DNA of 64,000 nucleotides. Origin: Costus lasius (Eukaryota > Streptophyta > Magnoliopsida > Zingiberales > Costaceae). Where the stretch lies: NCBI GenBank assembly GCA_027563935.2, contig CM050454.1:51922596-51986595 (forward strand), given 5' to 3'. The notes beneath the pieces were generated by a model that had not been told where the DNA came from, ran no database searches, and saw only the letters and a program-made list of their open reading frames with translations. Shown here piece by piece: positions 12,401-22,085 of this stretch; position 1 is the first letter of the stretch; every line of letters starts with the position of its first letter. The position numbers and the translations under genes are program-made.

Positions 12401-13377
12401 GCAACAGCAGCAACCCGTGCCCCGTTTCCAACGCGTAGGTCTACCTCATGCTGTCCCACCTGCCTTCTTCTCTTGAGTTCCTGTACATTTGAACAAATGT
12501 GAACTCCACATGCAGTGTCCAACACCCATGATATAGAAGAAGATGAAAACATGACCTCAGTCACATATATACCTGAGCCAGAAGCGATGCTTCCCCTCTT
12601 ATCTCCTTGGAGCGCTTTACAGTCCTTTTTCCAGTGACCCAGCTGGCCACAGTGGAAACACCTGTTGTCCTTCGACCACTTCACCTTCTGTTTCAGGGCC
12701 TTGCTGTAATTCTTGACAGGGGCCTTGCCCTTCTTCCCCTTCTTCTTGTTCCTAAAAGGAACCATCAAGACAGAGGTTGAAGGCTTACCCTTCAGAGTTT
12801 CCTCAGTTGTCAAGAGCATATTCAGCAGCTCTGCCGGCGTACAATCGATCTTGTTCATATTAAAGTTAATGATGAACGCATCGAAAGAAGGCGGAAGAGA
12901 CTGCAGAATAATGTCCACAGCAAGCTCCTGGTTGATGGTATGCCCCAGTTTCTCCAGAGCCTCCTTGTGCCCAATCATCTTGAGCACGTGAGCTCCCACT
13001 GGGCTCCCCTCAGCCAGTTTGCTCTGAAAGAAGAGCTTCGTCAGATTATAGCGTTCAGTCCTCGCCTGTGCAGCATACAGCATCTTGAGGTTCGCTATAA
13101 TTTCTATAGCCGACATGTCCTCATGCTGACGCTGCAGCGGTGGCGTCATAGACGCTAGCATCAGGCAAGCGACATCAATGCTATCATTGACGTGCTTTTC
13201 GTAGGCATCCCGAACCGCCCTTGCGGCGTTCGGAGCGGGCTGCGGCGGTATCGCCGTCTCGAGGACATACAGTTTCCTCTCTGCCTTAAGAACAATCTTA
13301 AGGTGTCCGAACCAGTCAGAGAAGTTCGGCCCAGCAAACTTCTCCCTTTCCAGTAGGGATCGCACATTGAAGCTCAT
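9493..13377 (-). CDS. gag-pol: Ang2 Gag-Pol polyprotein, intact (1294 aa)
   Basis: Single frame from ATG at 13377 to TAG at 9493, coding for everything a copia element needs to replicate through cytoplasmic particles. Domains: copia gag (about 10-200), basic linker, CCHC knuckle CFHCGQLGHWKKDC (about 240-253), aspartic protease with WVLDTACG (about 284-291), HHCC zinc finger (about 405-460), integrase core with DD35E spacing (about D482, D545, E581), RVT_2 reverse transcriptase with LYVDDILIIGND (YVDD about 968-971) and RNase H with YTDASF, TTEAEY and FCDNTGA (about 1138-1240). It differs from Ang6 at few residues; NQVSDLV has Ser where the relatives have Trp. The start is supported by the same ATG in Ang1 and Ang6. 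Length is normal for this group. Confidence 0.97.
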   Translation of the reverse strand: MSFNVRSLLEREKFAGPNFSDWFGHLKIVLKAERKLYVLETAIPPQPAPNAARAVRDAYEKHVNDSIDVACLMLASMTPPLQRQHEDMSAIEIIANLKMLYAAQARTERYNLTKLFFQSKLAEGSPVGAHVLKMIGHKEALEKLGHTINQELAVDIILQSLPPSFDAFIINFNMNKIDCTPAELLNMLLTTEETLKGKPSTSVLMVPFRNKKKGKKGKAPVKNYSKALKQKVKWSKDNRCFHCGQLGHWKKDCKALQGDKRGSIASGSGIYVTEVMFSSSSISWVLDTACGVHICSNVQELKRRRQVGQHEVDLRVGNGARVAAVAVGDYFISLPSGIVLELNNCYFVPSITKNIISIPALVRKGFAFECKISKCVLSRDNIVYATGSINNGLYMLDMDNSIQNIDNKKAKYADDSTLLWHSRLGHINEKRIKRLHDHGLLGSFSYEEIDTCKACLMGKMTKSPFPHKGQRASGLLDLIHSDVCGPFGKHARGGYQYFITFTDDFSRYGYVYLMRHKSESFDKFKEFKNEVQNQLGRNIKALRSDRGGEYLSHAFTDYLKECGIISQLTPPGTPQWNGVSERRNRTLLDMVRSMMSQATLPYSFWGFALETAAKVLNRVPSKAVLKTPYELWYGKQPSLTFIRIWGCEAYVKKLASGKLESRSDKCIFVGYPKETKGYYFYDPKENKVFVARTAVFLEKEFILQEASGREIKLDENPEEGQSSQAELDVPEPVEQVIGQPEAQISREPRRSGRIRRQPERYDGVYIIDNDEPLTYADAVSGPESARWLDAMRAEMDSMSDNQVSDLVDPPPGVIPIGCKWIFKKKIDMDGNVVTYKGRLVAKGFKQIYGIDYDETFSPVAMFKSIQILFAIAAYYDYEIWQMDVKTAFLNGNLDEDVYMTQPEGFTNPSDRHKICKLKKSIYGLKQASRSWNIRFDESISEFGFIKNEDDPCVYKRFSGSVITFLILYVDDILIIGNDIPELHAVKAWLGKCFQMKDLGEAAYVLGVKIYRDRSKRLLGLCQSTYIDKVLERFHLENSKRGYLPIRHGLNLSKSQCPQTQTEKDEMDNTPYASAIGSIMYAMLCTRPDVAYGLSVTSRFQSNPGLAHWIAVKNILKYLRRTKDMFLIYGGQEELSIEGYTDASFQSDQDDFRSQSGYVFSLNGGAVVWKSFKQSTVADSTTEAEYVVASEASKEAVWIRKFVRELGVVPSSADPLVIFCDNTGAIAQAKEPRSHQKSKHIQRRFHLIREIIDRGEIKICKVHTDDNLADPLTKPLAQQKHEKHCNNMGLRFLNH

Positions 13378-15007
13378 GGTGTTCGTTGCTGCAGGAATCT
13401 ACAACAAGCAAGAACAGCAAGGTCAGTATCAATGTTCAGAATCAATCTAGGACTTAAGAAAGATTCTTTTTCTCACTATTTTGTCTGACTGAAAAATCCA
13501 GTAAACAGTCCGAAAGAGTAATACTCTTTTAGTGAGATGGGATCCAGATTTCATACTTGGTCTCCGCGTCCCGCTCAGGCGAGATAAGATGCACAGAGAT
13601 GACAAGCACTAATTTCTGGTAGGCTGTCCCAGCCAATCGCCAACCCGTGCGATTCCCCTTCATCTTGGCAATCCAGCAGACTGTGCCAACTGAGTTGGTA
13701 CAACACAGTCTCTGATCCCAGAGATGGCTGCCTCCATGTGCTACCATATGCGCCACATATGTAGTCTACATGGTCAAGCTGACCCGACCTACTCCCTGGA
13801 CCACCACGTGCTATGCTGAGCAACGAGAGGGGATAAATCCCAACTCTGTAACACGCAGGTGAAATCCGGCACCGTCTGAAGATAGATGGACGTGCCCACT
13901 GAGTGGGTTCAACACGGCTCCAACGATAGTCAGAAAGGTGAGGTTTCGCGTCAGAAGGCTTACGAGCTTGATATGTTAGCGTTGGATTTTAGCGGTCTTT
14001 TATCTTCTTACTATCAGGCATATCCTATGGCTATAGCAGAAGATAAACATAAACATGCAACTCTAATTATTTGCAATAAGTAGAAAGCATGATCTTATGT
14101 GGTAAAAGCCCATGAACCCTAGTAAGACCTTAATTTTACTTAAGTCTTCACTTGAGCTCTTTGGCATCTCATCTGGTCCAACCTAGGGCCCTAGCGCCAA
14201 GAGCACCTCAGGTGCGCCACCAGCTGAATGCCCCTTTATGATGTGTGCATTTGTACTCTTGTCTAATCAAAGTACATTTGATCTATCTAGACAAGGTTGA
14301 CACACAGGTCAACAACATTTCATAAATTAAAACAATGTGATTCGCAGATCACAAATTAATTTACAATTTAAACCCAGGCACGCAGGCCCCAGCACAGCAC
14401 ACAATAGGGCAACCCACATAAGACTAAATAGACAAGCATCATGGCATCAAATCATCTTGTGATCCAATCAAGAAATTAAATTTTGAAAAAACCCCATGGC
14501 ATCAATTTTAATTTCCTTACGAGCCCTACAACCTTACAATGGTCCATTGATAGGGATCCACTCATCCATCTAGTTAGATCCTTTGCCCTTGCATGCACCG
14601 AGTCCTAACTGACCCGAGTTGACCTAATGGTCAACCATGCATGCCCCAAGGGCTGAACCACCCCATGAGTTTTTTTTTGGCAAGCGGGTGTGACCCCGGG
14701 CCTAACTCAAGTGTGTTCAGTAGTTGTCTCAACCAGACCTCGCTACACGCCCTAGATGCAGTCAACCTATAGCCACCTTGTGCTTGCGCATAGGTGCCAT
14801 TGGGTCAACCCATCTGAGCTGTCAGATGGTCTGATCAGACTTGGATCTAACCTAGTGGTGACTTCAACCCCATCAACCCATCTAAGGGTTTAATGTAGTG
14901 GCACCTTAGATCTAATTATGCGCGCAAGATGTAAGGTTTTAGAAAACATTTAGAACATGCGCAATGATACAAACAAACAACATGCTTGCATATAACCCTT
15001 AGATCTA

Positions 15008-15073
15008 AGGGGGTCCTCTTCAAGGAGGAGCGCATACTTTAGGGGGTCCCCTTCAAGGGGGAGCGCATACTTT
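15008..15073. repeat. Two 33-bp tandem units in Ang2 leader
   Basis: Two 33-bp units beginning AGGGGGTCC and ending GCGCATACTTT, with three differences. The core GGTCCCCTTCAAGGGGG resembles the terminal bases of Angela LTRs (GGACCCCTTTCAAG in Ang6 complement), so they may be decayed duplications of the LTR end. Confidence 0.75.
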
Positions 15074-15089
15074 ATCAAAGCCATGATAC

Positions 15090-15195
15090 AAGCGCAACTT
15101 AAAGCATGATATCAAGCGCAACTTCATGAAAGCAAGATACATGCGCAACCTCATGAAAACAAGATACATGCTCAACCTCATGAAAACAAAGCATG
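15090..15195. repeat. About 27-bp tandem units in Ang2 leader
   Basis: Three to four diverged units of the type GCGCAACCTCATGAAAACAA, about 27 bp each, lie between the leader and the primer site. The origin is probably slippage; I see no known function. Confidence 0.75.
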
Positions 15196-15270
15196 CTTCA
15201 AGTAAAAGTAAGCGCAACTTGAATGTATGGATCACAAATAAGCAATCATATAGATCATATCAAGAGCCTA

Positions 15271-15282
15271 CCTCTGATACCA
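15271..15282 (-). other. Ang2 primer binding site (tRNA-Met)
   Basis: On the minus strand TGGTATCAGAGG, two bases from the LTR end at 15285; complementary to initiator tRNA-Met as in most copia elements. Confidence 0.93.
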
Positions 15283-15284
15283 AT

Positions 15285-16969
15285 TGTAGGAACCCCTAAT
15301 TATAGGGGAGAAACCCTAAACTTGCAATTCTAACAAGCTTTGCGGAAAAAGGGTTTCAAGATCGCATATGAATCTATAAGATCAACTTATGTTATGAAAA
15401 GGAATCATACCAACGCCATGGATTTGGAAGTCGGTTTGGAAGAAGAGATCAAACTAGGTCTCCTCCACAAGCCCACACACAAGATGAAGATGCTCACTTC
15501 CTTGAGATCTCTTGTGCTAGCAAGACCCTCAAGCCTTCTTGTCGAATGGAAGGGGATGATGAATCTCCTTGTTGCCGAGAGCTTCACTTGCCTAGCCTCT
15601 CCTTCTCGTCGTCAACCACACCTCAACGAAATTGTCCAAGGCGTTCAAGAGAAGAGCACAAACGCTTATGCGTTTAGGCGTTTTTTGTGAAACCGGCCAT
15701 GATGACTTTCCATAAATGGAAGCTCATCATGCCATGCGCTCAAGCCAACCTCAAACGCATTTGAGCATTGAACCATGCGTTCACAATTGTGAACCGGTTC
15801 AAGCTAAACCGTTTCAATCGACTTTGGTTCATGAACCAAACCGAAATGGCTCAAGCCATGTAGTCTAGACCATATTGAACCCCAAGGCTCATGATCTAAC
15901 CGTTCATCACCTGATGCCCCTGATCTCTTCGATCTAGCATCATCTCTCTCGATCCAAGCTTACCGATCTCAAGCCCTAATCAATCAAACATGATCAGGCT
16001 AGATCTCACTTACAATCAGAGATTAAATCCCCTTAAACTGAACCCAAAGAATTCAGTCCACACGATCTGACTCAAGTAAGCCATATCATCATATTGTGCG
16101 ACCCTGAGGGTTTCCTCTAAATGTCGGTAACGATAACTTACGTTATCACGATCAGTGAGGGGTATCTAGCAACACATCACTGTCTCCCGATATAAAGGAA
16201 AGAGTCTTCCAAGACTACTCCCAAACCAAGGCACAAGTGTGACTCTATTCACAAGGCATACATTTATCCTTTGCCACTGGATGTTCTTATTGGACAAGCA
16301 TGTCAAGCTTGTAACTCCAACACGATGAGCATGATTAGATCAGATGAACATAGTCATCTGGGTATGGCCATACACTTCCTCAATCATCTCATATAAAGGG
16401 GGGCCCCTTTAGAACATCACACTCCTTAAACAAGGATACGGCAATCCTTTATCTATCACAAGTGCCCTAACCTGACTCAAGCTCACCATCCAAGATAGTC
16501 TATAATCATTATGTTTCAAATGATATTGAACTACCTCAAGACAATGACAATCATCATTTAGAAACACAAGTGATCTCAAGTCAGAGGACATGTGCCACTT
16601 GCTGCTTACAAGGATCATTCACATTATGACAAGCAATGGAATATCCCAGTAGGGTCTGTCCAGTACATCCAATGTACCCATGAGTCTACATCTTATTCCA
16701 TGCTCGAAACATCCTATAAGATTAGCACTCATATTAGTCTCCATCATATCAAGGCTGTCTCATGTTCACCAAGATATCTCGACTAAGGACATACAGCCTG
16801 TCAGCCTAGCTGAACAGCTTTGAGACATTATTCAGAAGCACACTCATTGCAGCAGACAAGGTAACAACCTGAATAATAACCATGCCTTTCATAAACATAA
16901 GAGTTTATTACATAATACTTTTACAATCCCAAAGGCCTCAAACATTAGCCTTAAGGGCATACTCCAACA
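15285..16969 (-). repeat. Ang2 5' LTR (1685 bp)
   Basis: Same length as 7788-9472 and about 99.9% identical by eye. The dyads repeat at an offset of 7497: CCATAAATGG palindrome at 15698-15731, GATAAC/GTTATC at 16132-16147 and GTATGGCCATAC at 16362-16373. Ends at 16969, followed by the ATCCT duplication. Confidence 0.96.
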
Positions 16970-16974
16970 ATCCT

Positions 16975-17579
16975 CTACGAAAAAAATCGTCTAAAGCCTT
17001 TAAACCGCCCAAAGAATCTCCAAGAACTCGCCAAGGAAGTTTCTTCACCTCAAGGAAAATTCGCCAAAGGGGAAGAAGATGGAGAAAATCGCCTCAAGAA
17101 CTCTTCAAGAATCGCCACTTCTTCTCAAGCCGTCGCCCAAAATTTTCTCCCAAGCCAAAAACACTAATTCCCTACCCTAACAAAGATTACCCATCTAAAA
17201 TTTTGGTTTTTAAATTTTAAACCCGTTAATCATAATTCAAATAGGGTTTAACCCATTTAACTAACTAATTCGAATTTTAAATCTAATATCCATCTAAATC
17301 ATTGCAAACCCAATAACCCTTAATTTTAGCCATTAACTAACCATTCACTTAACCGAAATCCAATAAAGATTTAACTAACATCCAATAAGGTCTAATTAAT
17401 TAACCAATAAGCTCTAATTAATTTGACAACCAATAATCTCTAATTAATTAATTATAAATTAACAATCAATAAGCCAGTTAATTAACATCCAATACTGCTT
17501 AACGTAATATCCACAGTTAATGATTTTATTTAATTCCAAAAATAATACTTACCAAGACTTAAGATTCTTGGATCTTACA
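16975..17579 (-). repeat. Tek 3' LTR, piece after Ang2
   Basis: Continues the Tek LTR interrupted at 7787 and ends at 17579 with the complement of TGTAAGATCC, next to the purine tract. It matches 24250-24854 with a few substitutions. Rich in taattaattaa-type A/T tracts. Confidence 0.92.
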
Positions 17580-17608
17580 TCCCTCCCTCCTTATAAAGCT
17601 TTAGTCCT

Positions 17609-20600
17609 CTAAAGCTCAACATTCATATCATCGAAGAGATAAGCATAGAATTTCCTCATATCAGCTTCAGTCTCCCAAGTCGCCTCCTCAACCGACTGAT
17701 TTCCCCAGATAACCTTTACCAAAGGTATAGTCTTGTTCCTCAGAACTTTATCCTTTCTATCTACAATCCGGAGAGGTCTTTCCTCAAAGGTCAAATCATT
17801 CTGAATCTGAAGAGGTTCCAACTCCAATACATGAGATGGATTAGGATGATATTTCCTCAAAACAGAAACATGGAACACATTATGCACATGATCCATAGCA
17901 GGAGGTTAAGCTAACCTGTAAGCCACTGGACCAACTCTCTCAATAATATCAAAAGGTCCAACAAACCTAGGGCTCAACTTGCCCTTTTTGCCAAACCTCA
18001 TAACACCCTTAGTAGGTGACACCTTTAAGAAAACATGATCCCCTACCATAAACTCCAAGGAACGACGACGGTCATCAGCATAACTCTTCTGCCTGTCCCG
18101 AGCAATCTTCAGTTTATCCTGAATCTCTCTGACCTTATCAGTAGTCTCCTGAACTGAATCAGATCTCAAAATCATTCTGTCACCAGTTTCCTCCCAACAC
18201 AAGGGAGTCCTACACCTTCTCCCATACAAAGCCTCATAAGGAGCCATCTGAATACTGGAGTGGAAGCTATTATTATAAGTGAACTCTATCAAAGATAGAT
18301 CCCGGTTCCACTCAGAACTCCAATCAACCACATAAGCTCTCAACAGGTCTTCTAGAGTCTATATAGTACGCTCCGTCTGGCCATCAGACTGAGGATGATA
18401 TGCTGTACTAAAACTCAACTTAGTACCCAAACCCTCCTGTAAGCTCTTCCAAAATCTGGACAAAAACCGAGAGTCCCTATCAGACACAATATCAACAGGC
18501 ACTCCATGCAGTCTGACTATCTCATCAATATACAATCTAGCCAGTCTCTCTAAAGAATAAGTCATCTTGATCGGAAGAAAATGGGCTGATTTAGTGAGTC
18601 TATCAATGATCACCCAAATAGCATCATGACCCAATCTGGTTCTGGGCAAACCACACACAAAATCCATACTGATGCATTCCCACTTCCACTCAGGAATAGG
18701 AAGGGGCTGCAACAAACCACCAGGCTTCTGGTGTTCAGCCTTTACCGTCTGACAGGTTAAACACCTAGAGACAAAATCAAATACTTCTTTCTTCATACCC
18801 GGCCACCAAAAACTTTTCTTGAGGTCCTGATACATCTTAGTCACGCCAGGATGTAGAGAATATTTGGAATTATGGCTGTCCTCCAATATTTCTTTCCTCA
18901 AGCTCGGTTCCTCAGGGACACATACCCTTCCACGAAACCGAAGAATACCATCTTCAGACAAGCTAAAATCCTGAACTGTACCCGCAACCAAACTATCCCT
19001 GATCTGAATTAATTTCGGATCCACAGATTGCTGATCTCTGATCTTCTGCAACAAAGCAGACTGTACTCTGAGAAAAGCCACATATCCAGACTGAACTTTA
19101 GGAGAAACACTGATCCTGAGATCTCTGAACTCCTGCAGTAACTGCCACTCACTGACCCGTAATGGAGCTACTGAAGTAACTGGATGTCTGCTCAGTGCAT
19201 CAGCCACTACATTGGCCTTTCCAGCCTGATACTAAATAGAGAAGTCATAGTCTTTGATCAACTCCATCCATCTTCTCTGTCTCATGTTCAACTCCTTCTG
19301 AGTGAAGATGTACTTGAGACTCTGGTGATCAGTGAACAGATCAAACTCTTGACCCAACAAATAGTGACGCCATATCTTCAAAGCAAAGACTACGGCCGCC
19401 AACTCTAAGTCATGAGTAGGGTAGTTCAACTCATACTCCTTCAGTTGTCTCGAAGCATAGGCTACCACAGAACCCTTCTGCATCAAGACACAACCCAACC
19501 CTTTGCCCGAAGCATCCGTATAGACAGTAAACCTTTCCCCATCACTAGGAATAATGAGGATCGGTGTACTAGTCAACCTTCTCTTCAGCTCTTGAAAGCT
19601 TTCTTCACACTTGTCATCCCAATTAAACTTGGCCTCCTTTCTGGTCAATTTAGTTAAAGGACCCGCCAGCTTGGAGAATCCCCCAACAAATCTCCGGTAG
19701 TAACCTGCTAATCCCAGGAAACTTCTGATCTCAGTAGCACTAGTCGGTCTTCCCCAATCAAGGATGGCTTGCACTTTAACTGGATCCACAGACACCCCCT
19801 GACCAGAAATCACATGCCCAAGGAAACTGATCTTTTCTAGCCAGAACTCACACTTACTAGCCTTGGCATATAATCGGTTTTTCCTCAGAATCTCTAGCAC
19901 TCTGCGCAAGTCACTGACATGATCTGAAGTAGTCCGTGAGTATACCAAGATATCATCTATAAAGACTACCACACATGAATCAAGCAGTTCATGAAATACC
20001 CTGTTCATCAAATCCATGAAGACAGCAGGTGCATTCGTCAGTCCAAAAGGCATAACTAGAAATTCGAAATGCCCATACCTGGTCCTGAAAGCAGTCTTAA
20101 ATATGTCCTCATCCTTGACCCTAAGCTGGTAATACCCTGATCTCAGGTCAATCTTAGAGAACACTGTCGCTCCCTGTAATTGATCAAATAGATCATCAAT
20201 TCTGGGGAGAGGATACTTATTCTTGATAGTCACTTGGTTCAGTTGCCTGTAGTCTATACACATCCTCAGGGTTCCATCCTTCTTCTTTACGAACAGCACT
20301 GGTGCTCCCCAAGGAGAAGCACTAGGCCAAATGTAACCTTTCTCTAGCAATTCCTCCAGTTGCTTCTTAAGTTCGGCCAACTCTGATGTAGCCATACGGT
20401 AAGGAGCTCTGGAGATAGGCGCAGTACCTGGCGCCAACTCAATGCCAAACTCTACCTCTCGAATTGGTGGCAAGCCTGAAAATTCCTCAGAGAACACATC
20501 AGGAAACTCTTTCACCACCGCCATCTGAGTCAAATCAGAAGTAGAATCATCCTGCACCTTAACATGTGCAAGATAACCTTTACACCCACTAGCAAGTAAC

Positions 20601-22003
20601 TTTCTGGCTTGTAGGAAAGATATCACATGCGGTCCTTGGTCTGACACTAGACCTCTCACAAAAAGCCGATTCCCATCTAGTAGATTCAAGGTGATTACTT
20701 TCTCAAAGCAATCCACAGTGGCATGATGTGAGGATAACCAATCCATACCTAGGATGATATCATAGTCTTGCATGTCCAACAGGATTAGATCTACCAGAAA
20801 CTCATAACCCTCTACATGCACTACACAATCAGCACAAACAGTGTCTGCAGATAGTGATTTCCCTAAGGGAGTACTTACAAACACAACATAATTCAGCACC
20901 TTAGGTAACACAGGTAAACATGCAGCAAATTTAACAGATACAAAAGACAAATTTGCACCAGGGTCAAATAAAATGCGAGCTAACTGATCGAATACAAATA
21001 AGGTACCTTCCACGACAGATCGGGAAGCTCGTGTATCCTTCTCAGCCACAGCATAAACTCTAGTCTGGACTGTAGGCTTATCTGCGCCTCTCTGCTGCAT
21101 TTCTGGTTCTTTGCAGTCCTTAACCATGTGCCCTGGTTTCTTACACCTGAAGCATACACCATTCTTCTTATAACAATCCTTCATTAGATGTCCCTTGAGC
21201 CCACAATAACGACAAGTCCAGTTCTCAGTGTTGCTGTTCTTTACATCCCTGGTATCCCTGGACTGCTGCAGTGCATCCCTGGACTACTGCGGTGCCTTGT
21301 AAGAGTAAGGCTTATACCTGCTCTTCTTGTAGTCCTTATGTCTAGGGTACTTCTTACCCTTGCCGCCATCACCATACTGAGGAACTGTCGCCTCAATTGC
21401 AGGAATCACAGTCGCGGCAGCATTAGAACTCCTCTCAGATATGTATCTCTCTATGGTGCGTGCTCGCCCAACAGTCTCAACATAAGTCTCCAAGTGCTGA
21501 GCGCCAACCTGCTCTCGAATATCCCATCTGAGACCTCTGAGAAACTTGGTAGCCCTCCTCTTTTCAGTGTTTATCAGATGAGGGGCATACTTTCCCAACT
21601 TAGTGAACCGTAACTCATACTGGTCCACAGTCATATCACCCTGCTCCAGGTGAATAAATTCCACCTCTCGGTCCTCCACCAAGCTATCAGGGAAGTACTT
21701 CTCGTTAAATTGAGACAAGAAGTAGGGCCAATCTACTTTTTCATGTTTTTCTTCAGCAAGCCTCACCACGCCCTTCCACCACTCATCTGCGTCACCACGC
21801 ATCATATAGGTGGTCAGACACAGCTTGTCCTCATCCGAGCAACGCATGACTTGGAAAATCTTTTCCAAGACCAACTGCCAGTTTTCTGCAGTACTTGATT
21901 CTGAGCCCCCATAAAAAGAACTAGGACCCAGTTTCTGGAATTCACTCACAAGCGAGGCATAGCGCTTGTGACACACACATACCACAGTAAGGAAATCAAA
22001 CAT
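17609..22003 (-). pseudogene. gag-pol: Tek gag-pol with four in-frame stops
   Basis: One reading frame throughout, broken at 21284 (CAG to TAG), 19232 (likely GAG to TAG), 18359 (CAG to TAG) and 17906 (TTA to TAA), with no frameshift. Order: gag (about 21300-22003), two CCHC knuckles ([14 protein letters not shown] and [14 protein letters not shown], about 21130-21240), retropepsin with FDPGAN where DSGA or DTGA is expected (about 20960), RT with FIDDILVYS (about 19950), RNase H with [12 protein letters not shown] (about 19500), integrase with an HHCC finger and [15 protein letters not shown] (about 18360-18900), and a C-terminal VHNVFHVSVLRKY plus chromodomain-like tail with VEEATWE (17609-17900). 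The gag N terminus starts only about 70 bp from the primer site, so leader and gag start look deleted. Not functional for itself. Confidence 0.92.
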
Positions 22004-22070
22004 AAACCTATCAGGTGTCTAGCAATACACAAACATGTTTTCCCCCGAACTAAGTTTTAGCTAGCCAACT

Positions 22071-22082
22071 CCTCTGATACCA
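22071..22082 (-). other. Tek primer binding site (tRNA-Met)
   Basis: On the minus strand TGGTATCAGAGG, three bases from the LTR end at 22086. Match extends into GAGTTGGCTA. Confidence 0.88.
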
Positions 22083-22085
22083 TTC

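Larger units (their letters stand above)
13378..15270 (-). other. Ang2 untranslated leader
   Basis: About 1.9 kb, homologous to the Ang1 and Ang6 leaders close to gag. Hairpin AAAGAGT-AAT-ACTCTTT is at 13513-13529. An inverted repeat at 14258-14295 has the outer arms CTTGTCTA/TAGACAAG of the relatives but different inner arms (ATCAAA/TTTGAT). Near the primer site are two tandem repeats (15008-15073 and 15090-15195) not seen in the Ang6 leader. Confidence 0.8.
7788..16969 (-). mobile_element. Ang2: complete copia (Angela-like) element, TSD ATCCT
   Basis: 9182 bp. 5' LTR at 15285-16969, primer site at 15271-15282, leader at 13378-15270, intact gag-pol at 13377-9493, purine tract (complement of atctcccacttgcactt) at 9473-9490, and 3' LTR at 7788-9472. 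The target duplication ATCCT is at 7783-7787 and 16970-16974. Both LTRs are 1685 bp, and I find two differences (9209 G versus A; 9353 C versus G). It was inserted in the Tek 3' LTR; the join 7787/16975 restores the sequence at 24243-24249. Near-zero LTR divergence and an open frame make it one of the youngest insertions here and potentially autonomous. Confidence 0.97.

Noticed and set aside
9493..13377. Long plus-strand frames opposite Ang2 gag-pol (for example 9385-9858)
   Set aside because: Shadow frames of the coding strand; the same pattern appears opposite every other copy of pol.
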